A DNA stretch of 64,000 nt from Bacillota bacterium. Its GTDB lineage: Bacteria; Bacillota; Clostridia; Acetivibrionales; DSM-1351. Of the stretch, positions 15,932 to 25,370 are shown piece by piece; within the stretch, counting starts at the first letter, position 1; the number at the start of each line of letters is the position of its first letter. The stretch is from NCBI GenBank assembly GCA_023412275.1, contig JAEYNY010000135.1:1-64000 (forward strand), in the 5' to 3' direction. The notes below the pieces were generated by a model. It was given only the letters and a program-made list of their open reading frames with translations, ran no database searches and was not told the origin of the DNA. A program made the translations under genes and the position numbers.

Positions 15932-16726
15932 TCAAAGGAACAACGCTTTAATGTCCCATGCAGAGCCAGATGGTGAATCTTGAACAATAATACCTTTTTG
16001 GTCGAGTTTTGCTTTTATTTCATCTGATAATTCATAATTCTTATTGAGCTTAGCATCATGCCTCAGATTCATGAGCTCTTTTACTTCCTTCATATCAATA
16101 TTATTTAGCTTTATATATTTTTCTTTCATTAGTAAGATAAATTCTTCAGGTTCTTCCAAGAAAATACCTATTAAATTTGCTACTATTAAAATGCTTTTAT
16201 ATATTTTATTCAAAGTCGTAAGTTTGTGGAGATCATTTTCATTAGCATTAGTTAATAAAGAATTTGAGTACTTAAATATTTGTAGAAAATCAGAAACTAC
16301 TAAAGCAGTATTAAAATTATCATTAATAGCCGCGACGAAAGACTTATTAATGCCGTCTACAATTTCTGGTTTGATAATCCTACCATGAGGGGCAATGTGC
16401 TCATTTAATTCGCTGTTTTCGTTTGCAAAGTTCTTAATTTTATTTAAAGTTTGATAAAAATAGTACAGCCTTTTTTCTGAAGCTAAAAAGTCCTCCTCTG
16501 TTAGTTCTTTTAATCCTTCGGATTGAGATGAAAGAATACTTAACTTTAAGACTTCAGGGTGATATTTTGATAATAATTCTTTTGATTCCAGAATATTACC
16601 CAAGGATGCACTCGCTTTTTCGAAATCAATAATAGTTCCGTTTGGATAAATTTTATATTCAAACCCGTGAATACGTGCAATTTTTTGCTTTCTATTGCCC
16701 GATGTATTTAATTCTTTTGAATTCAT
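15932..16726 (-). CDS. Free-standing C-terminal cysteinyl-tRNA synthetase-like protein
   Basis: This 264-residue protein aligns by eye with the C-terminal half of cysteinyl-tRNA synthetase. It begins just before the KMSKS loop, here altered to KASAS (37-41) followed by LGN. It continues with HPEVLKL, the helical-bundle signature INDNFNTAL (134-142), and a CysRS-like end NYELSDEIKAKLDQKGIIVQDSPSGSAWDI. The whole Rossmann half with the HIGH motif and zinc ligands is absent. It has its own ribosome site (AGGAGA, 8 nt upstream), and no coding remnant precedes it, so this is not a simple truncation. It cannot make Cys-AMP. tRNA or partner binding is a guess. Confidence 0.75.
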   Translation of the reverse strand: MNSKELNTSGNRKQKIARIHGFEYKIYPNGTIIDFEKASASLGNILESKELLSKYHPEVLKLSILSSQSEGLKELTEEDFLASEKRLYYFYQTLNKIKNFANENSELNEHIAPHGRIIKPEIVDGINKSFVAAINDNFNTALVVSDFLQIFKYSNSLLTNANENDLHKLTTLNKIYKSILIVANLIGIFLEEPEEFILLMKEKYIKLNNIDMKEVKELMNLRHDAKLNKNYELSDEIKAKLDQKGIIVQDSPSGSAWDIKALFL

Positions 16727-16933
16727 TTAATAATTCTCCTTATAAACTGTATTTTTCGATTATAACATAAAAATTATTACTGTAAAAATAATTGTCTGGA
16801 AGCAAATAAATTGGTTGTTTGACAATTGTAATAATTATACATAATATATAGTTATTACATAATAGGTTAGCCTGACAGATTGGAACTCAAACAACAGAAT
16901 TATTACACAGCAGAGAAAGGAATAATTGGAGAA

Positions 16934-17296
16934 ATGGATAGACGAAAAGAATTAATAGCAAAATATAAAGAAACCAAAATACCTATGGGGGTATACCAAA
17001 TCAAGAATAATGCAAATAATAAAGTATTTATAGGTAGCAACCTGAATATACAGGCAATTTTTAACCGTACTAAAATGGAACTAAACTATGGAACCTTCAG
17101 GATTAAAGAAATTCAAAAGGATTGGAATGAATACGGAGAAGATAAATTTGATTTTGATGTACTTGAAATACTGGAGCCTCTTGATGAGCCTGGATACAAA
17201 CCCAATGACGATTTAAAGGCTTTGGAGGAAATTTGGTTGGAGAGGGTACAACCATTTGATGAAAAAGGCTATAATATGAGAAAAAGAGTTAAATAG
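16934..17296 (+). CDS. GIY-YIG nuclease family protein
   Basis: This 120-residue protein carries a single GIY-YIG domain in divergent form. MGVYQIKN stands for GIY and KVFIGS for YIG, followed by a helix (IFNRTKMEL) and DWNEYGEDKFDFDVLEIL, which is typical of small free-standing clostridial members. The conserved Glu of the catalytic site may be the one in ALEEIWLERV. The frame is open from TTG 16880, but ATG 16934 has AAAGGA and GGAG upstream and begins close to the domain. The role is unknown. It is monocistronic with its own terminator. Confidence 0.75.
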   Translation: MDRRKELIAKYKETKIPMGVYQIKNNANNKVFIGSNLNIQAIFNRTKMELNYGTFRIKEIQKDWNEYGEDKFDFDVLEILEPLDEPGYKPNDDLKALEEIWLERVQPFDEKGYNMRKRVK

Positions 17297-17304
17297 TGCT
17301 TTAT

Positions 17305-17341
17305 GAAAAAAAGACTTCACCTTAAATGAAGTCCTTTTTTT
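17305..17341 (+). terminator. Rho-independent terminator after the GIY-YIG gene
   Basis: An A-rich run and GACTTCA (17313-17319) pair with TGAAGTC (17327-17333) and a following run of seven T residues. Confidence 0.85.
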
Positions 17342-17588
17342 ATAATATGAAAATATACATTTGATACCATATGAATTCCATAAATGTAGACAAGCAAGCA
17401 TAGTATGGTAAAATTAGTATTGAATTGCAAAACTAATATTCTATGACTTTATCAAATACCTATTCTGGTAGATAACAAACATTTCAGTTTTAGGGAAAGG
17501 TTGAATTGAAGTCACTGATTCATACCTAGTATTGTTAAATTTTAATAAGTAAGTGGTAGAATACAGATTTATTATAATGGGGGGAAAT

Positions 17589-17822
17589 ATGTCACAATTA
17601 GGAATCATACTTTATTACTTGGTTCTTGCAATGGTTTTATTTTTTGCTGTATTTGCAATAATTCGAGGGTATAAAGGTCTTAAAGAAGGAAAAAACTTTG
17701 AAACATTGGACAAAAAAATAAAATTTGGTTATGGGCTGCTTTCGGTCATACATATGTTGGCGGGTATTTTAATAACGATGTGTTATTTGATTGCTGGGGT
17801 ATTGATTTTAATAAATTTGTAA
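17589..17822 (+). CDS. Small membrane protein of unknown function
   Basis: This 77-residue protein has two hydrophobic helices (LGIILYYLVLAMVLFFAVFA and VIHMLAGILITMCYLIAGVL) with a charged loop between them (GYKGLKEGKNFETLDKK). The frame extends up to 17553, but ATG 17589 follows GGGGGG (17579-17584) and is the better start. I recognise no family. It lies 12 bp before another small membrane protein and probably shares its transcript. Confidence 0.6.
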   Translation: MSQLGIILYYLVLAMVLFFAVFAIIRGYKGLKEGKNFETLDKKIKFGYGLLSVIHMLAGILITMCYLIAGVLILINL

Positions 17823-17834
17823 AGGTGTGGTTTA

Positions 17835-18086
17835 ATGGGTTTCCTTATATTTATGCCGTTTGTTGCAGCTATAATAGGAATTATAATTGCTTTCTTCGTT
17901 TTTATAGGAGTATGCCTAATAATTATTGGCGGTACAGGTGTAGCAATGAACAAAATATACAAAAAGCAGACAAAAATAAAATACGGTGCATTAAATTCTT
18001 CAAGTAATATAATATCAATAATTCTAGGAATTATAATTTTACTATTCCCTCTGGGATGTGTTCTGTTTGGAATTTTATCAAACTAA
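17835..18086 (+). CDS. Small membrane protein of unknown function
   Basis: This 83-residue protein has two strongly hydrophobic helices (FVAAIIGIIIAFFVFIGVCL and NIISIILGIIILLFPLGCVL) separated by a basic loop (NKIYKKQTKIKYG). An AAAGGTG site lies before the ATG. No family is recognised. The topology resembles that of the preceding protein. Confidence 0.6.
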   Translation: MGFLIFMPFVAAIIGIIIAFFVFIGVCLIIIGGTGVAMNKIYKKQTKIKYGALNSSSNIISIILGIIILLFPLGCVLFGILSN

Positions 18087-18244
18087 TAGTACTTATATTT
18101 ACATTGTTTTTTGTAGTTTATAACATGTTGATTCGTGGAAGAACATATACAGAGATTGATTGGTTGGACTATATAGTGTATTTATTTATCATTACCATAC
18201 CTGTTGTTTTGGGGCAGTTAGCTAAAAAACAAAAGGCTTCCTAA
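18056..18244 (+). CDS. Possible third small membrane protein, overlapping
   Basis: This 62-residue frame overlaps the end of the previous gene by 31 bp and has no ribosome site of its own, so expression would need coupling. It encodes two hydrophobic helices and ends just before a hairpin (18233-18255). Its hydrophobic composition may partly reflect AT-rich DNA, so it is uncertain. Confidence 0.35.
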   Translation: MCSVWNFIKLIVLIFTLFFVVYNMLIRGRTYTEIDWLDYIVYLFIITIPVVLGQLAKKQKAS

Positions 18245-18258
18245 AAGGAAGTCTTTTT
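18231..18258. terminator. Hairpin terminator
   Basis: AAGGCTTCC (18233-18241) pairs with GGAAGTCTT (18247-18255), with A and T runs on the two sides. It closes the small membrane genes and can also serve the convergent BtrH-like gene. Confidence 0.7.
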
Positions 18259-18275
18259 GTTTAATATCTACTAAA

Positions 18276-19268
18276 TTACAGCTTATGGTAAATTACATTC
18301 AAGAGTCTTTCTATTAATTCCCTTTCTTTTTGTTCAATTTCGGAAAGGCTATCTATCAATTGGGACAGACAGCGTTTTTTACCCCCTACAAGGTACTTAA
18401 GATGTTGGTTTCTCATTTTAAAGGTTTCTTGTTCAATGTATTTATAGCCATCATATATGTACGAGTTGTCATTTATGTAATTATTTTTGTACATATATTC
18501 CAACCTCATAAGCATACATTTCTTGTGTTCATACAGAACATGCAAAAGGCGTATATCTGAATCAAAATCTTCACACATCAGTGACTTAAAATATTCTTTA
18601 AGATATTTATAAACTTCTAATCCAAAAGCCCTGTTCACTAACAAACATCCATTCATTCTCACCTTTTCGGAACTGTTTCTGCTGTTATAATAATCGTCAA
18701 GCATTTCATAAACCAACCTCAAATCAAAATCGTATTTAACGTTATCACGTTTTGAGAGGAGATGAATAAATCCTGTTTTAGCGTTTTCTGCAAAAAAGGC
18801 TTTTTCAAATTGTAAAAAACTTATTCTAGAAGAACCATAGTTCCGATTTTCATCGAAACCCATTAAGTAGTACTCCATTTTGTTAGAGTCATAGCCATGA
18901 ATCATAAAATCGTGATTAAAATGTTCTTTATTGAAAAAAAACTTGTTAGGAACATAGAATTCATCAAACGTAGAGTATAAATAATCCTTATAATTTATAC
19001 GATCCATTATAAAATTGTGGATGTTTATGTGATTATTTTGGATGATTTCCTTAACCATTACATGACATCCCAGTAAAGGGTTTGAAGAAAACGAATTAGG
19101 GTAAAAAGTCATGGGAATGCTGAAATCCTTACTTAGTACAAGTTGTATATAATTACTGTAAAACCAAGGCATACAATCTTCATAATTTAAAAGAATATTG
19201 AGAGGGTACGCTAAATAGTGCAGACCTATTATAGGTGACTCAGCTATTGGTAATTGAACAACACTCAT
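18276..19268 (-). CDS. BtrH/C39-like protein, probably catalytically dead
   Basis: This 330-residue protein resembles the BtrH N-terminal/C39-like papain-fold family often found beside NRPS clusters, where members can move or trim acyl groups on carrier proteins. The N-terminal helix reads GLHYLAYPLNILLNYED; the catalytic Cys expected after His is Y18. The later elements remain: H119-D120 in FNHDFMIHGYD, and D139 in MGFDENRNYG. The C-terminal 170 residues are helical with charged coiled segments. It is transcribed away from the cluster, divergent from a second protein of similar design. The family call is by pattern and is moderate. Function is unknown. Confidence 0.55.
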   Translation of the reverse strand: MSVVQLPIAESPIIGLHYLAYPLNILLNYEDCMPWFYSNYIQLVLSKDFSIPMTFYPNSFSSNPLLGCHVMVKEIIQNNHINIHNFIMDRINYKDYLYSTFDEFYVPNKFFFNKEHFNHDFMIHGYDSNKMEYYLMGFDENRNYGSSRISFLQFEKAFFAENAKTGFIHLLSKRDNVKYDFDLRLVYEMLDDYYNSRNSSEKVRMNGCLLVNRAFGLEVYKYLKEYFKSLMCEDFDSDIRLLHVLYEHKKCMLMRLEYMYKNNYINDNSYIYDGYKYIEQETFKMRNQHLKYLVGGKKRCLSQLIDSLSEIEQKERELIERLLNVIYHKL

Positions 19269-19787
19269 ACATTGTGCCTTTCACATAAAAATTTTAAAGG
19301 TCTCATAGGAAGTATTTCTGAGGTACCTCTGAAATCCTTTAGTGTAATTGTAGGAAAACGTTGAAGTAAAGTCAATAGTTAACAAAGTTGACTTTAAACT
19401 AAAGGGTATTCATGCCAGAGAAATGACAAAAAATAATAGTATAATACAAAATTCGACAAAATAATATATAAGTACATAAAATAGAATAAAAAAGCACACT
19501 TGGGTAGCATTGACAATAAAAAAGTGATGGTTTAATATATTATTACATAGATTGCTAAATATCCATAATTAAAGTATTTAGCGAATATTGACAAGAATAC
19601 ATGAAAAACAGACGGAACAAATTCTGAAATATGCTAATCGTCGCAGAGTCGCGTTAACTTATGATGATGAAATAATTAGCTTTGCCTTGTAGCACTGAAT
19701 TAGGTGTGATTGGGCGAAGCTATGTTTTAATATAAGAAAAATTAGTATTTATAGCATAATCATAGAAGGGCTTGGAAAGGGAAATAT
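19269..19787. promoter_or_regulatory. Divergent control region at the start of the NRPS-PKS cluster
   Basis: This 519-bp gap has no gene. It holds a dyad TAAAGTCAA (19367-19375)/TTGACTTTA (19388-19396) around GTTAAC, and a sigma-A promoter at 19510-19538 pointing into the cluster. The implied leader is about 240 nt. A short GC-richer stretch at 19620-19692 is open in one frame but too short to call. Confidence 0.55.
19510..19538 (+). promoter_or_regulatory. Sigma-A-type promoter driving the biosynthetic cluster
   Basis: A perfect TTGACA (19510-19515) and TAATAT (19533-19538) are separated by 17 bp. Transcription would start near 19545 and read into the second BtrH-like gene and the loading NRPS. 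Confidence 0.6.
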
Positions 19788-20753
19788 ATGGACATACGTT
19801 TAAATTTTAAACCGTTTAATTTATTTTGGATGGACTGTCAGTTTAATACACTTTTTTCAATATTGACTTCTATGGATAAGAGCTATAGAGCAGCTGCTTT
19901 ACTAAACGATTACTCTTACGCTGTTAAACAGGAACAAACTCCTAATGATATATGGTATAACGAGGTTTTTGTAGTAAATACAGTTAATAATGGAGACGTT
20001 TTTAAGGAAAAGTTTTTTCCTCAACAAACTTGTCTGAATTTTAAACATGATGAAGATTATATAGGTTTAATTAAGAATTTTATAAAAAATAATGACGCTG
20101 TTATGGTTGGAGTAGATTTATTCTATTGGATTCCCAATAGTGTTTGCTGGAATAAGCATCACTGGGAACATTATGCATATATTAATGGGTTCAATGATGA
20201 AAAAGGAGTATTTTACGTTTTCGATGAGAACTTTTATGGATTTGGAGAGTTTGAAGTTCCGCAGGATAGAATGATGAAGGCAATTGAAGGGTTTCCTCTT
20301 GAACCACACGCAATCGTATACAAATTATGTAATTCTACAGATAAATATGAGCTAGCAGTTTCCGAAGTGAGAGATAATGCCAGAAGGTTAATAGAAGAGA
20401 TTAATGAAATAATGCCTTTAGATTTTTGGATTTTAAGTGAAAAAGATTTTACTGAAGGCCATATGTGTGACTTTATTTCTACCCACATATTTCAAATTAT
20501 AAACAGGCATATAGCAAACCAATTGCTGATTAACGAATTAGAAAATGAAATAGGCAATTTACAATTCAAGGGTGAACTTGAGAAATACTGTATTGAGTTA
20601 CAGGATGGATGGAATCAGGTTAAGACCAAATTAGTAAAAATATATTATTCAAAAAATAGAGAATCAATGCTTCATAACCTAAACATAAAATGTAAAGATT
20701 TATTTTTAAAAGAAATTGATATGTGGAATACGTTCCTTAGATACACTAATTGA
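19788..20753 (+). CDS. BtrH/C39-like protein with intact Cys-His-Asp set
   Basis: This 321-residue protein has the same layout as the minus-strand neighbour but keeps a possible catalytic triad: C17 in WMDCQFNTLFS, H128 in WEHYAYINGF and D146 in YVFDENFYG. The C-terminal half is helical (ELENEIGNLQFKGELEKY...). BtrH-like enzymes transfer acyl groups from carrier proteins; C39 peptidases cut leader peptides. Here no leader-peptide substrate is seen, so an acyl transfer or release step for the NRPS-PKS chain is more likely. AAAGGGA precedes the ATG. It is the first gene of the rightward cluster, 70 bp before the loading NRPS. Confidence 0.55.
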   Translation: MDIRLNFKPFNLFWMDCQFNTLFSILTSMDKSYRAAALLNDYSYAVKQEQTPNDIWYNEVFVVNTVNNGDVFKEKFFPQQTCLNFKHDEDYIGLIKNFIKNNDAVMVGVDLFYWIPNSVCWNKHHWEHYAYINGFNDEKGVFYVFDENFYGFGEFEVPQDRMMKAIEGFPLEPHAIVYKLCNSTDKYELAVSEVRDNARRLIEEINEIMPLDFWILSEKDFTEGHMCDFISTHIFQIINRHIANQLLINELENEIGNLQFKGELEKYCIELQDGWNQVKTKLVKIYYSKNRESMLHNLNIKCKDLFLKEIDMWNTFLRYTN

Positions 20754-20823
20754 AATCAGGGCTTATACCGTAAAATGTATACAGCCTGTTCAGACTACTA
20801 ATGTATGAGAGGATTATATAGTT

Positions 20824-23800
20824 ATGAGTAATGTTGATTATAGTAGCGATAGCATTTTATACCCATTAACTCATCCCCAAAAGAGGATTTGGTATACAGA
20901 AAAGATATATCCCGGAACATCTTTGCATAATATTGGTGGCCCAATAAGAATAAAAGGCAAAATTGATTTCAACTTACTCGAAGAGTCAATAAACATATTT
21001 ATTAAGAATAATGATGGAGTAAGATTAAGGTTTGTTGAAGAAAGTGGAGAGGTAAGGCAGTATGTAAGTTGTCATAAAAAACTTAAATTTGACTTTGTTG
21101 ATTTCTCAAAGTATAAAAATCCTGAGGAAGAATTCAATAACTGGGTTCGGAAACAAGCAGGTAAGCCATTTGTTATTGAAGACGAAAGGCTTTTTTATTT
21201 TGCATTATTTAGAATATCGGATAATGATAACGGTTATTTTGTGAAATTTCATCATCTTGTTTCTGACGGTTGGTCGATTAACATAATGACAGAGTATATA
21301 TGTGATTCATACATGAAATTATTGAACAAAGAAGAAATTCAAGATGTTTCAGGTTTTTCATATATAGAATATATAGACAATGAAAAAAGGTATCTTTCCT
21401 CAGACAGATTTTTAAAAAATAAGCATTTCTGGAATTATAAATTTAAAGATTTTAACGATGTCTTTTTAAATAAAAGTTCAGATGTAATTGATGGAAAAAG
21501 AAAATCTTTCACCCTTGGGGAGGAGCTATCCTTTACAATAAAGCAATTTGCAGCAAATAACAGAGTTTCATTGAATACATTTTTTGTAACCCTATATCTA
21601 ATATATCTATATAAAGCTACTCTTCAGGAGGATATTATTATAGGAACTCCCGTACTGAACAGGTCCGGTAAAAAGGAAAAGAACATGTTTGGTATGTTTA
21701 CAAGTACAATGCCATTTAGGTTTGTCATAGATGATAGTTTAAAGGCAATTGATTGTATAGGAAAAGTAAATGAACAACTGATGGAGTGCTACTTTAATCA
21801 GAAATATCCTTATGATCTTCTGGTAAAGGACTTAGAACTTAAGAAAAAAGAATACGAAGGCTTGTTTAATACATGTGTCAACTATTATAATACCAGACTT
21901 AACTCGGAGCTTAATGGCTTCCCTATTGAAAATGTTGAATTCTATAATGGTAGCCAGATATATTCATTACAAATAATTGTTAAAGACTGGTGTGATTCTG
22001 GAAGTTTGATACTTGATTTTGACTATAAGGTCAATGACTATACTGATGAACAGATTGAAGATACATACGTCCGGCTTTTGAACCTAGCAAACCAAATGCT
22101 AAAAGACTCAACTGAACAAGTAAGAAATTTAAGTATAATGACTAATACTGAAATAAAACGTCTGATCTACGATTTTAATGCTACTGAGACAAAATACCCA
22201 AGGGAGAAAACAATTCACCAATTGTTTGAAGAACAAGTATTAAGGACTCCGGATAAGGTAGCCGTACGTTTTAACAGTAATGTACTTACTTATAGACAAT
22301 TAAACGAGAAGGCCAATCATCTTGCCCGATATCTGGTTCAAAAGGGCATTCAGAAAGAAGATATTGTTGGGTTGCTAACTACTCATTCCATAGAGACTAT
22401 TATTGGAATACTAGGCGTTTTAAAAGCAGGTGGTGCATATTTGCCAATAGACCCCGGTTACCCGGAGGACAGAATATGTTATATGCTTGAAAATTCCAAT
22501 GCCAGAACATTGCTTACAAATGTAGAATTATCCAGAAGTATCAGCTTTAAGGGAGAGATTATCAATCTAAATAATCAGAGCCTGTATTGTGGTGGCGATT
22601 CTTCAAATCTGGATTGCGCCAATAATCCAGGTGGTCTGGCTTATGTTATTTACACATCCGGTTCTACCGGAAAACCAAAAGGCACTATGATAGAACATCG
22701 TGGCCTTACAAATTACATCTGGTGGGCAAAAAAGATGTATGTAAAAAACGATAACGAAGTGTTTCCTTTATACTCTTCTTTAGCGTTTGATTTAACTGTT
22801 ACATCAATTTTTACTCCTTTAATCTGCGGATGTGAAATTATAGTATATGATGAAAAAAGTGAAGATGTATATGTACTTTACAGGATATTGAAGGAGAATA
22901 AGTCAACGGTTATTAAGCTTACTCCAGCTCAGCTTTCCCTGATAAAGGACATGGATAATAAAAATTCTTCTATAAAAAGATTCATTGTAGGTGGGGAAGA
23001 TTTAAAGGTGAGCTTGGCCAAAGATATTCATAAGAGCTTTAACGGAAATATTGAGATATTTAATGAATATGGCCCCACAGAAACAGTAGTAGGTTGTATG
23101 ATCCATCAGTATGATTACGAAATAGATAACAGAATATCAGTTCCTATTGGAATTCCTGCTGATAATGTACAAATTTATATTCTGGATAAGAACCTTAACC
23201 CTGTGAGCTCAAACACAATAGGAGAAATTTACATATCCGGTGACGGAGTGGCAAGGGGATACTTAAATAAACCGGATCTGACGGGAGAAAGATTTATTGC
23301 TAACCCTTTTATCAGTGAAAAAGTAATGTATAAAACCGGTGATTTGGCTCGGTTTTTAAGTAATGGTAGAATCGAGTACGTAGGAAGAGCTGATCATCAG
23401 GTTAAAATACGGGGATATCGTGTTGAACTGGGTGAGATTGAAAAATACATATTAAGCTATAAAGCCGTCAAGGACGCAGTTGTTGTTGATTTGAAGAATA
23501 AGAATAACGATAAATATCTTTGTGCTTATTTTGTTAGCAAAGGCAATGTTGACATTTATGAATTAAAACTTTATTTACAAAAACACATACCCGATTATAT
23601 GATTCCGGTGTTTTTTATAGAGCTTGAAAAAATTCCTTTGACGATAAATGGGAAAGTTGATATCAAGATGTTGCCCGAACCGAAGTTTGAGACAATTAAG
23701 AATGAAGGGTTCGTTTCATATCGAAATGAAAAAGAAAAAAATCTTGTAAATGCTATATGCGAAGTTTTGAATCTTGAGGCAGTAAGTCTCAGTCAGAATT

Positions 23801-25338
23801 TTATCTATCTCGGAGGAGATTCAATCAAAGCAATACAAGTTGCTTCAAAATTAAATAGTAACGGCTTGACTATAAAGGTGAAGGACATACTGTCACACCC
23901 GGTAATTGAAGAAATGGTGACATATATTGAGGAAAATAAAGAGTTACATGATAACAATGGTACTTGTGAAGGGCCAATTCAAATAACCCCTATTGTAGCC
24001 TGGTTTCTTGAACAGAATTTTTCTAATCCGAATTACTATAATCAGAGTATATTGTTAGATATAAAACAGGACCTTGAGGTAAGCCTACTTGAAATAATTT
24101 TTAATGAACTTATAAGACAGCATGACTCATTTAGAATTAATTATAATTCCATGTCCGGCGAGCTGTACTATAACAATGAACTTTTGGAAGAATTTTATCA
24201 TATCAAGGAGTACGACTTGACTGGTTTATCAGCATCGGAGCAAGTTGATAAAATGACACTGATAGCAGAGAATTTAAAATCTAGTTTCAATATTGAAAAT
24301 GGTATTTTGATTAATGCATGTGTTTTTAATTTGGGTGAAGATGCGAGAAGAATGCTAATGACTGCCCACCATTTAGGAGTTGACGGTGTTTCCTGGAGAA
24401 TATTATTAGAAGACATTAATACAATGGCGAAGCAAATAAGTAATGGGCAGATAATTATATTGGGGTCTAAAACAAATTCATATCAGGAATGGGCTAAGGC
24501 GTTGACAGCCTATTCAAATAATGAAGTTGAAAAAGAAAAGGAGTATTGGAAGCAAATATTGTCTAAGAATTTTACTTTTCCTGAAGAATTTAATCTGGGA
24601 GAAGAAACCGTTGAAAGTAGTGCTTCCATAGAATTGCAGCTAAACGAGCGTTTGACGGAGAATCTGCTTACAAAAGCTAATATTTCATACAATACTGAGC
24701 CAAAAGATTTGATGATTTTATCTCTATTCAGAACATTAAAAGAGTTTACCGGAATTCAAGACATAATAATTGAACTGGAGGGACATGGCAGAGAGGAAAT
24801 TTTTAAGGGTATCGATATTTCAAGGACAGCCGGGTGGTTTACAAGCTTATATCCTTTTTACACACATATGTTTGAAGATAATTTATCAAATCAGATAAAA
24901 AAGCTAAAAGAAGAAATACGGATGATTCCTAACAAGGGGATTGGATTCAGTATTCTAAAGTACATTTCAAAGGATTTAAGTGAAAGTTATAAAGGAAATG
25001 TAAGGTTCAACTTCCTTGGAGATTTTAATTCAGGAGATAAGAATAATCATTTTGAATTGTTAAAGGATCAGCTGGGTCATGATGTTGATAAAGAGAATAA
25101 ACTATCGTCTGGCATTGAAATTAATTGTTTTGTAGTAGATGGAAAATTGAATTTCCTTTTGACATATAGTAAAAATAAATTTTCTGAAAACACCATGGAG
25201 AGATTTTTAAAAGATTATATGGGAGATTTGGAAAACATAATTAACTACTGCTGTGACAAAGAATCAGTAGTCTTTACGCCTTCCGATTTTGATACGGTAG
25301 ATATATCCCAGGATGAGCTGGATAAATTATTTAGTTAA
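20824..25338 (+). CDS. Loading NRPS, C(starter)-A(Asn)-T-E
   Basis: This 1504-residue synthetase loads the chain. The condensation domain (about 10-440) has HHLVSDG at 143-149 and, standing first, should acylate the amino acid with a fatty acyl-CoA. The adenylation domain (about 460-970) has A3 near 606; its specificity residues read D-L-T-K-I-G-E-V-G-K, an Asn signature. The carrier serine is S1000 in LGGDS. The epimerisation domain (about 1030-1490) has HHLGVDGVSWRIL (from 1182) and EGHGREE. The product is therefore an N-acyl-D-Asn thioester, the removable cap known from zwittermicin, xenocoumacin and colibactin. The next condensation domain is of the D-accepting type. AGAGGA precedes the start. 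Confidence 0.93.
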   Translation: MSNVDYSSDSILYPLTHPQKRIWYTEKIYPGTSLHNIGGPIRIKGKIDFNLLEESINIFIKNNDGVRLRFVEESGEVRQYVSCHKKLKFDFVDFSKYKNPEEEFNNWVRKQAGKPFVIEDERLFYFALFRISDNDNGYFVKFHHLVSDGWSINIMTEYICDSYMKLLNKEEIQDVSGFSYIEYIDNEKRYLSSDRFLKNKHFWNYKFKDFNDVFLNKSSDVIDGKRKSFTLGEELSFTIKQFAANNRVSLNTFFVTLYLIYLYKATLQEDIIIGTPVLNRSGKKEKNMFGMFTSTMPFRFVIDDSLKAIDCIGKVNEQLMECYFNQKYPYDLLVKDLELKKKEYEGLFNTCVNYYNTRLNSELNGFPIENVEFYNGSQIYSLQIIVKDWCDSGSLILDFDYKVNDYTDEQIEDTYVRLLNLANQMLKDSTEQVRNLSIMTNTEIKRLIYDFNATETKYPREKTIHQLFEEQVLRTPDKVAVRFNSNVLTYRQLNEKANHLARYLVQKGIQKEDIVGLLTTHSIETIIGILGVLKAGGAYLPIDPGYPEDRICYMLENSNARTLLTNVELSRSISFKGEIINLNNQSLYCGGDSSNLDCANNPGGLAYVIYTSGSTGKPKGTMIEHRGLTNYIWWAKKMYVKNDNEVFPLYSSLAFDLTVTSIFTPLICGCEIIVYDEKSEDVYVLYRILKENKSTVIKLTPAQLSLIKDMDNKNSSIKRFIVGGEDLKVSLAKDIHKSFNGNIEIFNEYGPTETVVGCMIHQYDYEIDNRISVPIGIPADNVQIYILDKNLNPVSSNTIGEIYISGDGVARGYLNKPDLTGERFIANPFISEKVMYKTGDLARFLSNGRIEYVGRADHQVKIRGYRVELGEIEKYILSYKAVKDAVVVDLKNKNNDKYLCAYFVSKGNVDIYELKLYLQKHIPDYMIPVFFIELEKIPLTINGKVDIKMLPEPKFETIKNEGFVSYRNEKEKNLVNAICEVLNLEAVSLSQNFIYLGGDSIKAIQVASKLNSNGLTIKVKDILSHPVIEEMVTYIEENKELHDNNGTCEGPIQITPIVAWFLEQNFSNPNYYNQSILLDIKQDLEVSLLEIIFNELIRQHDSFRINYNSMSGELYYNNELLEEFYHIKEYDLTGLSASEQVDKMTLIAENLKSSFNIENGILINACVFNLGEDARRMLMTAHHLGVDGVSWRILLEDINTMAKQISNGQIIILGSKTNSYQEWAKALTAYSNNEVEKEKEYWKQILSKNFTFPEEFNLGEETVESSASIELQLNERLTENLLTKANISYNTEPKDLMILSLFRTLKEFTGIQDIIIELEGHGREEIFKGIDISRTAGWFTSLYPFYTHMFEDNLSNQIKKLKEEIRMIPNKGIGFSILKYISKDLSESYKGNVRFNFLGDFNSGDKNNHFELLKDQLGHDVDKENKLSSGIEINCFVVDGKLNFLLTYSKNKFSENTMERFLKDYMGDLENIINYCCDKESVVFTPSDFDTVDISQDELDKLFS

Positions 25339-25370
25339 TAAAAGTTCAATAACACTTGTGAGGTTTAATA

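Noticed and set aside
19620..19692. A GC-richer stretch open in one frame (KYANRRRVALTYDDEIIS...), looking like the end of a transposase or other broken gene
   Set aside because: It is only about 24 codons long, has no start or ribosome site, and I cannot match it to a family. Noted but not called a pseudogene.
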